Numbered from the stretch's first letter, positions 7,489 to 17,519 are shown. The stretch: 64,000 nucleotides of DNA from VXNE01 sp963665455 (GCA_963665455.1 OY762279.1:1550001-1614000), one strand, 5' to 3'. The notes: generated by a model not told the origin, from the sequence alone. Numbers and translations are program-made.

Positions 7489-10400
7489 TCAAGGCGGCAG
7501 TTCGAGGAGTTCGGCGTTGCCGCCGGTTGCGGCGGTGTTGACCGTGACGACCCGTTCCACGGCGAAGCGGGGCAGGTAGTTCGGGCCGCCGGCCTTCGGC
7601 CCCGTGCCGCTCAAGCCCTCGCCGCCGAAGGGCTGCGTGCCCACCACGGCACCGACCATGTCCCGATTGACGTAGAGATTGCCGACCCGCGAGAGGGCCG
7701 CCACCTGCTCCGCCCGCCGCCCGATGCGGCTGTGGACGCCCATCGTGAGGCCGAAGCCCGAAGTGCGAATGTCGGCGAGGCAGCGGTGCCAGTCCCTGGC
7801 CTTGAACCGAACGACGTGCAGGAGGGGGCCGAAGTGCTCGTCCTCCAGGTCCGAGACGGCGTCGATCTCGAACACTTGGGGCGCCAGGAACGTGCCGCGC
7901 GCGCATCGCTCGGGCAGTGGGCAGCCGTGCAGACGCCGTGGCGCGGATGCGTCGGCGTGGGCGGCGAGCGCGGCGCGGGCGTCCGCGTCGATGACGGGAC
8001 CGACGTCGGTGGCCAAGTCCCACGGATCGCCCATACGAAGTTCGTCCATCGCGCCCGCGAGCATGTCGAGCAGCCGGTCCGCGATGTCGTCCTGCACGTA
8101 CAGCACCCGCAGCGCCGAACAACGCTGGCCGGCGGCGCCGAAGGCCGAGCGCAGGATGTCGTCGACGGCCTGTTCGGGTAGCGCGGTCGAGTCGACCAGC
8201 ATCGCGTTCTGGCCGCCGGTCTCGGCGATGAGCGGCACGATGGGGCCCGGCCGGGCCGCGAGCGTCTGGTGAATGCGGCGGGCGGTCGCCGTGGATCCCG
8301 TGAAGGCGACTCCTGCAATCCGGGGGTCGGCGACGAGCGCTTGGCCCACGTCCTCGCCGGTGCCGGGGAGGAGATGCAGCACGTCGTTGGGTATGCCGGC
8401 TTCGTGCATCAACTCGACCGCGCGCCGCGCCACCAGGGGCGTCTGCTCCGCGGGCTTCGCGCACACGGCGTTGCCCGCCGCCAGGGCCGCGACGGTCTGG
8501 CCCGTGAAGATCGCCAGGGGGAAGTTCCACGGCGCGATGGTGGCGAACACGCCGCGCCCGTGGAGCCGGAGCGTGTTGGATTCGCCGGTCGGTCCGGGCA
8601 GCGCGGAGCCGGCTTCGAAGTGGTGCCGGCACTGTGCGGCGTAGTAGCGGCAGAAGTCCACCGCTTCGCGGATCTCGGCCAGGGCGTCGGCGACGGTCTT
8701 GCCGGCTTCGCGAACGAGGAGCGCCGCGAACTCCGCACGATGCGCCTCGAAGGCGTGCGCGGTGTCGAGGAGGGCGTGGGCGCGGACCGTGGGCGGGGTG
8801 TCGTCCCACCGGGGTTGGGCGGCCACGGCGCGGTCGAGGGCGGCGTCGATTTCCGCCGGGGTGGCGGCTCGTGCGTGCCCGACGACGTCTTCGTGATCTG
8901 CGGGGTTGGCGACGGGCTTGCCTGCTCCGTCTCCCCAACGGATGGTGCGGAAGGGCTCCATGGCGGCGAGCAACTCCGCGGCCTGCGTCGGGTGATCTAG
9001 GTCGATTCCGGCAGAGTTCATCCGAGCGTCGCCATACAGGGCACGGGGCAGCGGAATCCGGGGATGCGGGATGCGCCCGAAGTGGGTGACGTCCGCGACC
9101 GGGTCCCGCACCACCTCGTTCAGGCTGATCTCGGCGTCGAGGAAACGGTTGACGAAGGACGAGTTCGCACCGTTCTCAAGCAGGCGGCGCACCAGATAGG
9201 GAAGCAGGTCCTCGTGCATGCCGACCGGCGCGTAGACCCGTACGCGGGGTAGCTCGGGAATCTGCCGCGCCGCCTCGTCGTAGAGCAGTTCGCCCATCCC
9301 ATGCAGGCGCTGCATCTCGAATTCGTGTCCGCGCGCGAGTTCCGCCACGACCGCGAGGGTGTGGGCGTTGTGGGTGGCGAATTGGGGGAAGAGCGCGTCG
9401 GGCGCGCGGCAGAGCTTGATCGCGCAGGCGAGGTAGGAGAGGTCCGTCGAGGCCTTGCGCGTGAACACCGGATAAGCCTCGAAGCCGCCGACCTGGGCGC
9501 GCTTGATCTCGGTGTCCCAGTACGCGCCCTTCACGAGCCGCACCATGATGCGCCGGGAGGTGGCGCGTGCCAGCTCGGCGAGCCAGTCGAGGATGGCCGG
9601 CGCGCGCTTGGAATACGCCTGCACGGCGACGCCGAGACCCTGCCAACCCCGGGTGTCGTCGTGGTGGGCGATGCACTCGATGATGTCCAGGGTCAGGTCC
9701 AGGCGCGCGGCTTCCTCCGCGTCAATGGTGAGGTGTACGTTGGCGCGGGCTGCCTGGACGCCGAGCGCGGTGGCCCTCGGCGTGAGTTCGCGGAGCACGT
9801 CGTCACGCCGTGCCTGGCGGAGGTTCGGGTGCAGGGCCGAGAGCTTGACGGAGATGCCGGAGGCGGCTTCCGGGGTGGCCTCGGGATATGCGGCGGCGAT
9901 GGCGGCGAGTGCATGGCGGTAGCCGTCGAAGTAGCGTTCGGCGTCCGCCGCCGTGCGCGCGCCCTCGCCGAGCATGTCGAACGAAGACAGCGCGGCCCCC
10001 TCGTTCGCGAGCGCTTCGCCGATGTCCTCCCCGAGGATGAAGCCCCGGCCCAGGATGCGCATGGCCCTCGCGATGCCGGCCCGGGCCGCGCCTTCGCCGA
10101 GCCGGGACACGAGGCCCGCGAACCAGCCGTCCGCGTCCCGGGTGATGTGCTCCGACAACGACAGGACGTTGCCCGTGAGGACCAGCGCCCAGGTCGAGGC
10201 GTTCACGAAGAAGGAGTCGGAGGCGCCGGCGTGCTCCGTCCAGTTGCCGTGCGCCAGCTTGTCGGCCACTAGTTCCTCGGCGGTGCGTGGGTCCGGCACC
10301 CGGAGCACGGATTCGGCCAGGCACATGAGGGCGATGCCCTCCTCGTTGGAGAGGCCGAATTCCTGCAGGAACGAGTCGAGGAGGGAACGCTCGTGGCTGC

Positions 10401-10581
10401 GGGCGCGGCACGCCTGCACGAGGTCGCGGGCCCGTGCCATGGCGCGCTGCCGTTGGCCGACGGAGAGGTCGACCTCCGCGAGCAGGGCGCGGACGGCCCG
10501 GGTCTCGTCGAGGTACGTTGCGGCGCGGACCGCTTCGCGCAGGCTGCGGAGCTTGCGTCGGCGCGCGTCGCCTGCGGGCAT
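7489..10581 (-). CDS. putA: Bifunctional proline dehydrogenase / glutamate semialdehyde dehydrogenase
   Basis: A 1030-residue fusion that oxidises proline to P5C and then to glutamate. The N-terminal 500 residues form the FAD-dependent PRODH barrel (signs include ISVKLSALHPN, VRLVKGAYWD and YAPVGMHEDLLPYLVRRLLENG). From about 540 onward it is an NAD-dependent aldehyde dehydrogenase with IAPWNFPLAI, LIAETGGQNAM (catalytic Glu) and GAAGQRCSALR (catalytic Cys near residue 820). The ribbon-helix-helix DNA-binding domain of trifunctional PutA is absent, so it should not repress its own gene. It follows the FAD dehydrogenase gene by 15 bp and is probably the last gene of a minus-strand operon starting near 13.7 kb. 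Confidence 0.95.
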   Translation of the reverse strand: MPAGDARRRKLRSLREAVRAATYLDETRAVRALLAEVDLSVGQRQRAMARARDLVQACRARSHERSLLDSFLQEFGLSNEEGIALMCLAESVLRVPDPRTAEELVADKLAHGNWTEHAGASDSFFVNASTWALVLTGNVLSLSEHITRDADGWFAGLVSRLGEGAARAGIARAMRILGRGFILGEDIGEALANEGAALSSFDMLGEGARTAADAERYFDGYRHALAAIAAAYPEATPEAASGISVKLSALHPNLRQARRDDVLRELTPRATALGVQAARANVHLTIDAEEAARLDLTLDIIECIAHHDDTRGWQGLGVAVQAYSKRAPAILDWLAELARATSRRIMVRLVKGAYWDTEIKRAQVGGFEAYPVFTRKASTDLSYLACAIKLCRAPDALFPQFATHNAHTLAVVAELARGHEFEMQRLHGMGELLYDEAARQIPELPRVRVYAPVGMHEDLLPYLVRRLLENGANSSFVNRFLDAEISLNEVVRDPVADVTHFGRIPHPRIPLPRALYGDARMNSAGIDLDHPTQAAELLAAMEPFRTIRWGDGAGKPVANPADHEDVVGHARAATPAEIDAALDRAVAAQPRWDDTPPTVRAHALLDTAHAFEAHRAEFAALLVREAGKTVADALAEIREAVDFCRYYAAQCRHHFEAGSALPGPTGESNTLRLHGRGVFATIAPWNFPLAIFTGQTVAALAAGNAVCAKPAEQTPLVARRAVELMHEAGIPNDVLHLLPGTGEDVGQALVADPRIAGVAFTGSTATARRIHQTLAARPGPIVPLIAETGGQNAMLVDSTALPEQAVDDILRSAFGAAGQRCSALRVLYVQDDIADRLLDMLAGAMDELRMGDPWDLATDVGPVIDADARAALAAHADASAPRRLHGCPLPERCARGTFLAPQVFEIDAVSDLEDEHFGPLLHVVRFKARDWHRCLADIRTSGFGLTMGVHSRIGRRAEQVAALSRVGNLYVNRDMVGAVVGTQPFGGEGLSGTGPKAGGPNYLPRFAVERVVTVNTAATGGNAELLELPP

Positions 10582-10596
10582 CGGGGCTACTCGCGA

Positions 10597-12057
10597 CTAT
10601 CCCGGAGCGGACGCGGCGTTGCGCCCCGCCGTGCGCCCGAACACGGCGCCGGAGGTGAGCCCGGTACCGCCCGGATAGTTGAAGTAGAAGAGCCCGCCCA
10701 CCAGTTCGCCCGCCGCGAATAGGCCGGGGATGGGCGCGCCGTCCACGCCCACGACGCGGGCCTCGTGGTCGACATGCAGCCCGCCGAAGGTGAAGGTGAT
10801 CCCGCACGTGACGCCATAAGCCTCGAAGGGCGGCGTGTCGAGGCGGTTCGCCCAATTCGACTTCGGCGGATCGATGCCGCGGGCGGCGCGGCCGTCCTTC
10901 GCGGCGGGGTCGAACGGTGTCTCGACATCGACGGCGGCGTTGAAGGCCCGGAGCGTGTCGAGGGCCTGGTCGGCGTCCACGCCGTCGAGCCTTCGCACCA
11001 GCCCCTCGAGGCTGTCGGCCGAGACCTTCGTCATGCGCTTGATGCGGTATTCGTCGCGCAGCAGGGGGAGCACCTTGGCGTCGAAGATCTGCCAGGCGAA
11101 CTGGCCCGTCTGCTGGAGGATCTCGCGGCCGTACTTGGCGTAGGTGTAGTTGCGGAAGTCCGCGCCCTCGTCGACGAAGCGCCGCCCCTCTGCGTTCAGC
11201 ACGACACCGAGGGGATACGAGTGCTTCTGGAAGTTGTCGCCGACGTCGAGGTCGCCGAAATCGGGCGCGTGCATGTCCCAGGCGACGGCGTGACAGCCGG
11301 ACCAGTTGCCCCGGCTCGCGGCACCGGCGTCCAGCGCCATGCGGATGCCGTCCCCGGTGTTGAAGCGCGTGCCGCGCACCTTGGCGATTTCCCAGCCCGG
11401 GCCCAGATACTGGGTGCGCCATGCGGCGTTGGATTCGAAGCCGCCGCAGGCGAGGACGACGCCGTCGGCGGGCAGGGTTGCCTCCGTCGTGCGTACCCCG
11501 GACACGCCGCCGGCCTTGAGTTCCAGCCCCACGGCCCGGGTGCCGTACCGGATCTCGACGCCGGCACGCCGCGCGATGTCCGTCAGGCTATCCACGAGCC
11601 CGGGTCCGCCGCCCCACGCCTCCACCGTCAGTCCGCCCCAGAACCGCGCGCGGCCGTCGGTTTCGAACGACTGGCGACCGTACATGGGCAGGAACCGCAC
11701 GCCGTGGCCCGACATCCAGCGCAGGGTGTCGAAGCTCTCGTCGATGAGTTTCCCGGCGAGGTCCGGGTCGGTCCGGTACTCCGTGATGCGACCCATGTCG
11801 TCGTAGAAGCGGTCGCGCGAGTAGGCGCCGAAATCCGTGCGGGCGAGTTCGTCGTCGGTCAGGTCCGGCATCAGCGCCTGCATGTCGGGGTTGCCGTCGT
11901 AGACGACGCGCATGCCCCCGGCGGTGAACCGCGAGTTGCCGCCGCGTTGTTCGAACGGCGCGCGTTCGAGGACCGTCACGTCCGCCCCCTGTTCCCGGGC
12001 GGAGATGGCGGTGCAGAGGGCCGCGTTGCCCCCGCCGACGACGATGACGCGGGTCAC
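10597..12057 (-). CDS. FAD-dependent tricarballylate dehydrogenase-like protein
   Basis: A 486-residue flavoprotein of the fumarate reductase/succinate dehydrogenase flavoprotein family. The N-terminal Rossmann motif is VVGGGNAALCTAISA; a GGNSRFTAGGMRVVYDG loop follows, and the C-terminal FAD closure is IPGLFAAGELVGG...GGTGLTSGAVFGR. The pattern most resembles TcuA, which oxidises tricarballylate to cis-aconitate, but no tcuB or tcuC is nearby, so the substrate is uncertain. It lies 27 bp downstream of the PH-domain gene and 15 bp upstream of putA, which suggests co-transcription and possibly a 3-ketosteroid- or carboxylate-dehydrogenase role in catabolism. Confidence 0.75.
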   Translation of the reverse strand: MTRVIVVGGGNAALCTAISAREQGADVTVLERAPFEQRGGNSRFTAGGMRVVYDGNPDMQALMPDLTDDELARTDFGAYSRDRFYDDMGRITEYRTDPDLAGKLIDESFDTLRWMSGHGVRFLPMYGRQSFETDGRARFWGGLTVEAWGGGPGLVDSLTDIARRAGVEIRYGTRAVGLELKAGGVSGVRTTEATLPADGVVLACGGFESNAAWRTQYLGPGWEIAKVRGTRFNTGDGIRMALDAGAASRGNWSGCHAVAWDMHAPDFGDLDVGDNFQKHSYPLGVVLNAEGRRFVDEGADFRNYTYAKYGREILQQTGQFAWQIFDAKVLPLLRDEYRIKRMTKVSADSLEGLVRRLDGVDADQALDTLRAFNAAVDVETPFDPAAKDGRAARGIDPPKSNWANRLDTPPFEAYGVTCGITFTFGGLHVDHEARVVGVDGAPIPGLFAAGELVGGLFYFNYPGGTGLTSGAVFGRTAGRNAASAPG

Positions 12058-12084
12058 GCGGTTTTGCCCCGGCTCTTCACGGCA

Positions 12085-12504
12085 TCAACCGGCCGCGCCG
12101 CCGCGCGCCCGCTCCAGCTCGCGCAGGAACGCGTCCCGTTCGCGAGGCGAGATCATCACGGTGCCGCGTTCGTGCAGAATCTCGAGGCGATCGGTGGACA
12201 ACGCCGGCGCGCTCATCCAACTCCGAGACGGCTTCACGCTTATGATGGAGTCGACGGGGATCGTCCAGCGAAACAGGGAGGCTCGGACGTACAGCACCGA
12301 ATCGGCGATCCAGTAGCGTACCCGGAATCCGGAGAGGACCAAGGCCATGCCGAGGACGATCAGGGGCGCGGTGATGGCGAACTCCGTCGTGCTGCTTTCG
12401 TGCCACGCTGTCCACAACGCGTTGGCAAGCACGACCAAGGCCAGGACCATGACGGCGACGAGCCATGGCGTCGTCTTCGAGTGGTACACGCGGTGGGCGT
12501 TCAT
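12085..12504 (-). CDS. Membrane protein with bacterial PH domain
   Basis: A 139-residue protein. Two transmembrane helices (LVAVMVLALVVLANALWTAW; ITAPLIVLGMALVLSGF) are followed by a soluble domain starting RVRYWIADSVLYVRASLFRW and continuing IPVDSIISVKPSRS and ISPRERDAFLRELE. This matches the YyaB-like bacterial PH domain (formerly DUF1200). Function is unknown. Sits between a CoA-transferase and a FAD dehydrogenase in a minus-strand run with gaps of 29 and 27 bp. Confidence 0.7.
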   Translation of the reverse strand: MNAHRVYHSKTTPWLVAVMVLALVVLANALWTAWHESSTTEFAITAPLIVLGMALVLSGFRVRYWIADSVLYVRASLFRWTIPVDSIISVKPSRSWMSAPALSTDRLEILHERGTVMISPRERDAFLRELERARGGAAG

Positions 12505-12533
12505 GGATAGGCCCGCTCCCTCCGTGCCCGAGT

Positions 12534-13718
12534 TTACGCCACCACTCCCTGATCCCTAAGCGCTGCGGCATCCATCCCGAGTTCGGCCAGGATCTCGTCG
12601 GTCTGCTCGCCGAGCAATGGCGGGGGACGTTCCGGAGTCGTCGGTGCCTCGTCCACCGTGAAGCCGGCGCCGAGGAAGGTGAGTTCGTCCACGCCCGGCA
12701 CCTCGGAGAGCGTGGCGAGGCTGCCCCGGTGCGCGATCTGGGGATGCTGGACCGTTTCCGCCGGGGTCTTGGCACGCCCGGCGGGGACGCCGCCCTCGCG
12801 CAGGACGCCGTCCCAGTGCTCTGCGGTGTTCGCCGCGAAGATGTCGGCGAAGATGTTGCGTAGCGCGACGCGATTCTCATGGGCCGCGCTTGGGGTGGCG
12901 AACCGCTCGTCCTCGATGAGGTCGGCGCGCCCGACGGCGCGGGCGAGCCGTTCGAACAACCGACGGTTGTTCGCGTTCACCATCAAGAGTCCGTCTTGCG
13001 TCTCGAAGGTGCCCGCCGAGCCGCTCTGCGCCAGTGGATTCGGTCCGACGCGGGGCCCGATGCGCCCGGTGGCAAGGAAGCCGTAGTAGTTCAGGCCCAT
13101 GAGCGTCATGGACGACTCGAGCATGGAGACATCGAGGAACGCCCCCTCGCCGGTACGCTCGCGGCGCAGGAGGGCCGCGTTGATGGCGGAACTCGCGACG
13201 ATGGCCGTTCCCGCGTCCACCACGGCGAAGCCCACGCGGACGGGTTGTTCAGGCGTACCGGTGGCGTTGAACATGCCGGACTCGCCCTGGATCAGGTGGT
13301 CGAACGCCGGGCGGTCGCTCTCCGGGCCGGACTGCCCGTAGCCGGAGATGGCGCAATAGACGATGCGGGGATTGAGCGCCCTGACGGCCTCGTAGCCGAT
13401 GCCGATCCGATCCGGCGTGCCGGGGCGCATGTTGAGGACCAATACGTCCGCAGTTTCCAGGAGGGCATGGACGACGCCAAGCCCCGCTTCCGACTTGAGG
13501 TCCACGGCGATGGAACGCTTGTTCGCGTTCTGGCCGAGGAAGCCCGAGGACATGCCCGGGGCCAACTGCGGCCCCATGCTCCGCATCTGGTCTCCCGAAC
13601 CCGGTGCCTCCACCTTGATCACGTCCGCGCCCATGAGCGCGAGTTGATAGGTGCACAACGGGCCCGCGTGGACGTGGGTGAAGTCGATGACGCGGACGCC
13701 GGCCAGCAGGTCGGTCAT
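12534..13718 (-). CDS. CaiB/BaiF (class III) CoA-transferase
   Basis: A 394-residue family III CoA-transferase. It starts MTDLLAGVRVIDFTHVHAGP; upstream codons in the frame look non-coding. Signatures: LMGADVIKVEAPGSGDQMR, LGQNANKRSIAVDLKS, YCAISGYGQSGP and AFDHLIQGESG, the last carrying the Asp that forms the aspartyl-CoA anhydride. It moves CoA between carboxylic acids; the substrates are unknown. Divergent from the glutaminyl cyclase gene (94 bp between starts), so the shared interval should hold promoters for both directions. It heads the run CoA-transferase, PH protein, FAD dehydrogenase, putA. Confidence 0.88.
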   Translation of the reverse strand: MTDLLAGVRVIDFTHVHAGPLCTYQLALMGADVIKVEAPGSGDQMRSMGPQLAPGMSSGFLGQNANKRSIAVDLKSEAGLGVVHALLETADVLVLNMRPGTPDRIGIGYEAVRALNPRIVYCAISGYGQSGPESDRPAFDHLIQGESGMFNATGTPEQPVRVGFAVVDAGTAIVASSAINAALLRRERTGEGAFLDVSMLESSMTLMGLNYYGFLATGRIGPRVGPNPLAQSGSAGTFETQDGLLMVNANNRRLFERLARAVGRADLIEDERFATPSAAHENRVALRNIFADIFAANTAEHWDGVLREGGVPAGRAKTPAETVQHPQIAHRGSLATLSEVPGVDELTFLGAGFTVDEAPTTPERPPPLLGEQTDEILAELGMDAAALRDQGVVA

Positions 13719-13812
13719 GGGGCCCCTCGCGGCTTGAGAAAAGCGGCGGAGCGTATCACGGCGCGTGGGGCCCCTTGCGGGGTGGGGGGAGGTCCGGCAT
13801 GTTGGCGCGCCC

Positions 13813-14622
13813 ATGTGTTCGCGCCGCGTTCTCGCCTCGAACCGCCTGGTGCGGTGGTGCGCCGTTGCGGCCTGCGCGGGCCTGCTCCCGGCGGCCGGGA
13901 CGCCACCCGCCGCCGAGTACGGCTACCGTGCCGTAGGGAGCTTTCCGCACGACCCCGAGGCCTTCACCCAGGGGCTGCTGTTCCACGACGGGCGGTTGTT
14001 CGAGAGCACCGGGGGCTACGGATCATCGACGCTGCGCGAAGTGGAACTCGAAACGGGGCGGGTCGTGCGGGAGCGGCGGTTGGGGGAGGGCCTGTTCGGA
14101 GAGGGTCTCGCGCTCGTGGGTGAACGGCTCGTCCAGCTCACTTGGCGGGAGGGCATCGGCCTGCTCTACGACGCCGGCACGTTGCGCACGGTGGGCGATT
14201 TCGCGTACGAGGGCGAGGGCTGGGGACTCGCGAGCGACGGCGAACGGCTCGTCATGAGCGATGGCACGGCCACCTTGCGGTTCCTGGACCCGGCCACGTT
14301 CAAGGAGTCGCACCGGCTTCGGGTGGTCGGACCGGAAGGGCCGGTGACGGGCCTCAACGAACTGGAGTTCGTCGGCGACGCCCTCTACGCCAACGTTTGG
14401 CAAACGGAGCGCATCGCCATGATCGATCCGGCGGATGGACGCTTGCTCGGGTGGCTGCGTCTCGACGGCATCCTGCCCATCGTCTTCCGCCGCGAGGGCA
14501 CGGCCGAGATGAACGGCATCGCCCACGACCCGGCGACCGGCCGCCTGTTCGTCACCGGCAAGCGCTGGCCGCGACTCTTCGAGATCGAGGTCGTGCCGGA
14601 GGGCGGCGTCGACGAGCCCTAG
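13813..14622 (+). CDS. Glutaminyl-peptide cyclotransferase (plant/bacterial type), exported
   Basis: A 269-residue beta-propeller glutaminyl cyclase, which converts N-terminal Gln to pyroglutamate. An N-terminal signal (RLVRWCAVAACAGLLPAAGTPPAA) marks it as exported. Family motifs: SFPHDPEAFTQGLLF, FESTGGYGSSTLREVEL, LNELEFVGDALYANVWQTERI and MNGIAHDPATGRLFVTGK. It converges with the DUF3604 gene; stops are only 5 bp apart. The start at 13813 is chosen because the upstream part of the frame overlaps the promoter region of the divergent CoA-transferase. Confidence 0.9.
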   Translation: MCSRRVLASNRLVRWCAVAACAGLLPAAGTPPAAEYGYRAVGSFPHDPEAFTQGLLFHDGRLFESTGGYGSSTLREVELETGRVVRERRLGEGLFGEGLALVGERLVQLTWREGIGLLYDAGTLRTVGDFAYEGEGWGLASDGERLVMSDGTATLRFLDPATFKESHRLRVVGPEGPVTGLNELEFVGDALYANVWQTERIAMIDPADGRLLGWLRLDGILPIVFRREGTAEMNGIAHDPATGRLFVTGKRWPRLFEIEVVPEGGVDEP

Positions 14623-14627
14623 GTGGG

Positions 14628-16592
14628 TCAGGCCTCCGGATCCGGCGCCCCGCCTCCCGAGTACCAGATCGGCGACGACCAGGCCCGCTCCTGAATCGCC
14701 GCCGCGAAGTCGTTGCGGGGCGTCACGCCGGCGCGGATGGCGTCCCACGTGGACCACCGGCAGGTCGGATTCTCAAGCACCCGCGCGTAGTAGAAGGCCG
14801 GCTGGGCCGCGTTGAAGTCGGGGTCGGTCCAGATCACCCGGAGCTCCGCGGCACCGGCGTCCGCGCTGATCGCGCACGTGGCGAAGTCCACGGTCGCGCC
14901 GTTCGGTGGGCACCGGTGTGTTTCGGGGTCCACGGTCAGGCCATCGGAGCACGCGACGTCATACACCTGCTCCCGGGTCTCGCCCTCATCGAGCCATCCC
15001 TTCACGATCTGTAGGCGCTGCAGCGGCGCCGCGCCGGGGTCGCGGGCGGCCCAGGCCAGAAAGCTCGGCGGCGTGCCGTTGGACGCCGGCAGGTCGCCGC
15101 CCATGGCCACGCCGAGCCGATACGCGTTGGCGACCAGTTCCGCGTCGCCCGTGTCGAGCCCGGCGAGGCCGACGCCACCGAAGAACCGTACGCGGATGCG
15201 CGGGCCGGAGGTGGCGAAGGTTTCCTTGCGCCGCATGGCGTCGAAGAGCGACGTACGCGTGTTCTCCTCGGCCCACACCCCGGCGAGCCCGGAAGCACCG
15301 TGGGTGGTGGCCGTGACCAGCCGGTATTGCCGCCCGCTGCCGTCGTCCACGGTGTCCGCGGCGGCTTCCTCGCTATCCGGACGCACCGGGATCGAGCCAC
15401 GCCGCTCGGCGGTGACTTGGGTTAGGCCCGCGGCGTCCCAGTACGTTTCCTCTTCGAAGGCACCGGCGGCGACGTGGGTGTCGGTGGAGCCGATGAAGCC
15501 GAACTTGTAGGGGTTGGCCAAGCCGCCCTCGGCGATCTCAAGGCCCCGGTGCAGCGCGTTGCGCACGTAGCTCCCCTCGGGCTCGCTCAGGATCGAGGTC
15601 GAGACGCGGTAGGGCATGATCTCGAAGCCGGCCCACTCGTCGTTGGGAGACAACGCCGGATGGGTCTCCGACGTGCCCTTCGTCTGCGTCACCTCGACCG
15701 TGGGCTCGTTGCGCGAGCGCAGATCGACGTACGCGGCGTCGATCGGCGTCTCGCGGTCGAAGTAGGTGTACTCGAACATCCGCCCGCCGGAGCCGTTCAT
15801 GTTGTGCGGGATCGCCAAAGAGTCGATGCCGGTTGCGCGCCACGTGTCCATCACCGCCCAGAGGTCCTCCGGGTTGAACGAGTCGAGTCGGGAGAACGGT
15901 GCTGCGGGCGCCTCGCCACCGCGGAAGACCACGTTGCGGTGCAGGTTGTTGTAGATGCCGCCGGCGCCGGCCGAGGTGTATTCGTAGGCGATGAAGGCCG
16001 TGTAGTTGCCGGGGTCGTTGTGTCGGTTTGCGCTCGCCACGATCTCGGCCCAGGCGGTGCGCACAACATTCATGTCGAGATGCTCGCGCACGGCGGGATT
16101 GGAATCCTCCATGTAGCGGACGTAGGGCTGCAGGGCCCGGAAGATGCCGCGCCGCTCCGTCACGGTCTTCGCGGTGCGCACCGTGTCGGCCGCCGGATGG
16201 TTGTACGCCGGCTGCTCCGGATCGAGCATGGCCGGGAGCATGCCGAGGTAGTTCGCGTGGTCGCTCACGCCGTGGAAGTCGAGCGGCGTGTCGAGCTGCA
16301 TCGTGAAGCCGGCGGGGTGCTCGATGGGATGGCCCTTGGCGAATTCATGCGCGGCGTCCGGGTCGGCCCGGGTACCGAAGACGAAGGCGTCGTAGGAGTA
16401 GCTTGTGTGGACGTGCAGGTCCCCGAAGAAGGCTTGGCGCTCTGGAACCGGGGTGGTATCGATGGTCGGCGCTGCTTGGGGGGCCGTCGCAGCGTCCGGT
16501 GGACCGCCTTCCGCAGATGGGGGAGATTCCGTTGGCTGCTCGCACCCCGCCGCCAAGAGCCCGCTCAGGATCAGCATTCCGAACCGCCGCAT
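14628..16592 (-). CDS. DUF3604 lipoprotein
   Basis: A 654-residue protein with a lipoprotein signal (MRRFGMLILSGLLAAGC) followed by a low-complexity linker. The core begins FFGDLHVHTSYSYDAFVFG, the DLHxHT motif of PHP-like phosphoesterases and of the DUF3604 family, with further conserved segments DFHGVSDHANYLG, SLAIPHNMNGSGG and FGFIGSTDTHVAAG. The His/Asp content suggests a metal-dependent hydrolase at the cell surface or in the periplasm, but the activity of DUF3604 proteins is not established. The gene faces the divergent SDR at 16761 with 168 bp between them. Confidence 0.85.
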   Translation of the reverse strand: MRRFGMLILSGLLAAGCEQPTESPPSAEGGPPDAATAPQAAPTIDTTPVPERQAFFGDLHVHTSYSYDAFVFGTRADPDAAHEFAKGHPIEHPAGFTMQLDTPLDFHGVSDHANYLGMLPAMLDPEQPAYNHPAADTVRTAKTVTERRGIFRALQPYVRYMEDSNPAVREHLDMNVVRTAWAEIVASANRHNDPGNYTAFIAYEYTSAGAGGIYNNLHRNVVFRGGEAPAAPFSRLDSFNPEDLWAVMDTWRATGIDSLAIPHNMNGSGGRMFEYTYFDRETPIDAAYVDLRSRNEPTVEVTQTKGTSETHPALSPNDEWAGFEIMPYRVSTSILSEPEGSYVRNALHRGLEIAEGGLANPYKFGFIGSTDTHVAAGAFEEETYWDAAGLTQVTAERRGSIPVRPDSEEAAADTVDDGSGRQYRLVTATTHGASGLAGVWAEENTRTSLFDAMRRKETFATSGPRIRVRFFGGVGLAGLDTGDAELVANAYRLGVAMGGDLPASNGTPPSFLAWAARDPGAAPLQRLQIVKGWLDEGETREQVYDVACSDGLTVDPETHRCPPNGATVDFATCAISADAGAAELRVIWTDPDFNAAQPAFYYARVLENPTCRWSTWDAIRAGVTPRNDFAAAIQERAWSSPIWYSGGGAPDPEA

Positions 16593-16760
16593 GACCCGCC
16601 CCTCGTCCGTCTTGAGTGTTGGAAGTGTGTGGGATGTTGGCGCGTGGGTGCAAGCAGTGACTCGTCACGGGTAGGTGGGCGCTGGACAAGCGCTGGACTT
16701 TCCTTCGCAGACTTGGGCCAGACAGCCTGCTAGCATCCTTGGGCCTTTGGGAGGTGCGGG

Positions 16761-17519
16761 ATGAGCGAACACGACCAGCGCGTAGCCATCGTGACGGGCG
16801 CCGGCAGCGGCGTCGGCAAGGCTTCGGCCCTGGCCCTGCTGGAGGACGGCTACGCCGTCGTGTTCGCCGGCCGGCGCGAAGAACGGCTGCGCGCGGCGGT
16901 CGCCGAATCGGGCGCGGGCGACCGAGCGCTCATCGTTCCGACGGACGTCAGCGACGATGGGTCGATTGGCGATCTCTTCGCGGCGACGAAGGAGCGCTTC
17001 GGGCGGCTCGACTTGCTCTTCAATAACGCCGGCCGGGGGGCCGCGCCGGTGCCCTTGGAGGACTTGGCGGTCGACAAGTGGCGCCAAGTGGTGGACGTGA
17101 ACCTCACCGGCGCCTTCGTCTGCACTCAGGAAGCCTTCCGCATCATGAAGGCGCAGAACCCTTCCGGCGGCCGCATCATCAACAACGGCTCCATCTCCGC
17201 CCATACGCCCCGGCCCAACTCCGCCCCGTATACGGCCACGAAGCACGGCATGACGGGTCTCACCAAGGCGACGGCCCTCGACGGGCGGCCCCACAACATT
17301 GCATGTGGCCAGATCGACATCGGCAACGCCTACACGGACATGACCGCCCGCATGGGCGAGGGCGTGGCGCAGCCCGACGGTTCGGTGCGGGCCGAGGCGA
17401 CGATGGATGTCGATAACGTGGCGCGCGCGGTGGTCTACATGGCCAACCTGCCCCTTGATGCGAACGTATTGTTCATGACGGTGATGGCGACGCAGATGCC
17501 GTTCGTGGGGCGGGGGTAG
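16761..17519 (+). CDS. Short-chain dehydrogenase/reductase
   Basis: A 252-residue classical SDR. The Rossmann motif is TGAGSGVGKASALAL, then LFNNAG for NNAG, and the catalytic pair is in APYTATKHGM (YxxxK). A GGGAGG ribosome site precedes the ATG by 8 bases. The C-terminal part reads GNAYTDMTARMGEG and ends MPFVGRG. Substrate unknown. It stands alone between the DUF3604 gene and an eroded accessory zone. Confidence 0.88.
   Translation: MSEHDQRVAIVTGAGSGVGKASALALLEDGYAVVFAGRREERLRAAVAESGAGDRALIVPTDVSDDGSIGDLFAATKERFGRLDLLFNNAGRGAAPVPLEDLAVDKWRQVVDVNLTGAFVCTQEAFRIMKAQNPSGGRIINNGSISAHTPRPNSAPYTATKHGMTGLTKATALDGRPHNIACGQIDIGNAYTDMTARMGEGVAQPDGSVRAEATMDVDNVARAVVYMANLPLDANVLFMTVMATQMPFVGRG

Noticed and set aside
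7489..10581. PutA as a DNA-binding trifunctional flavoprotein
   Set aside because: No ribbon-helix-helix region at the N-terminus.
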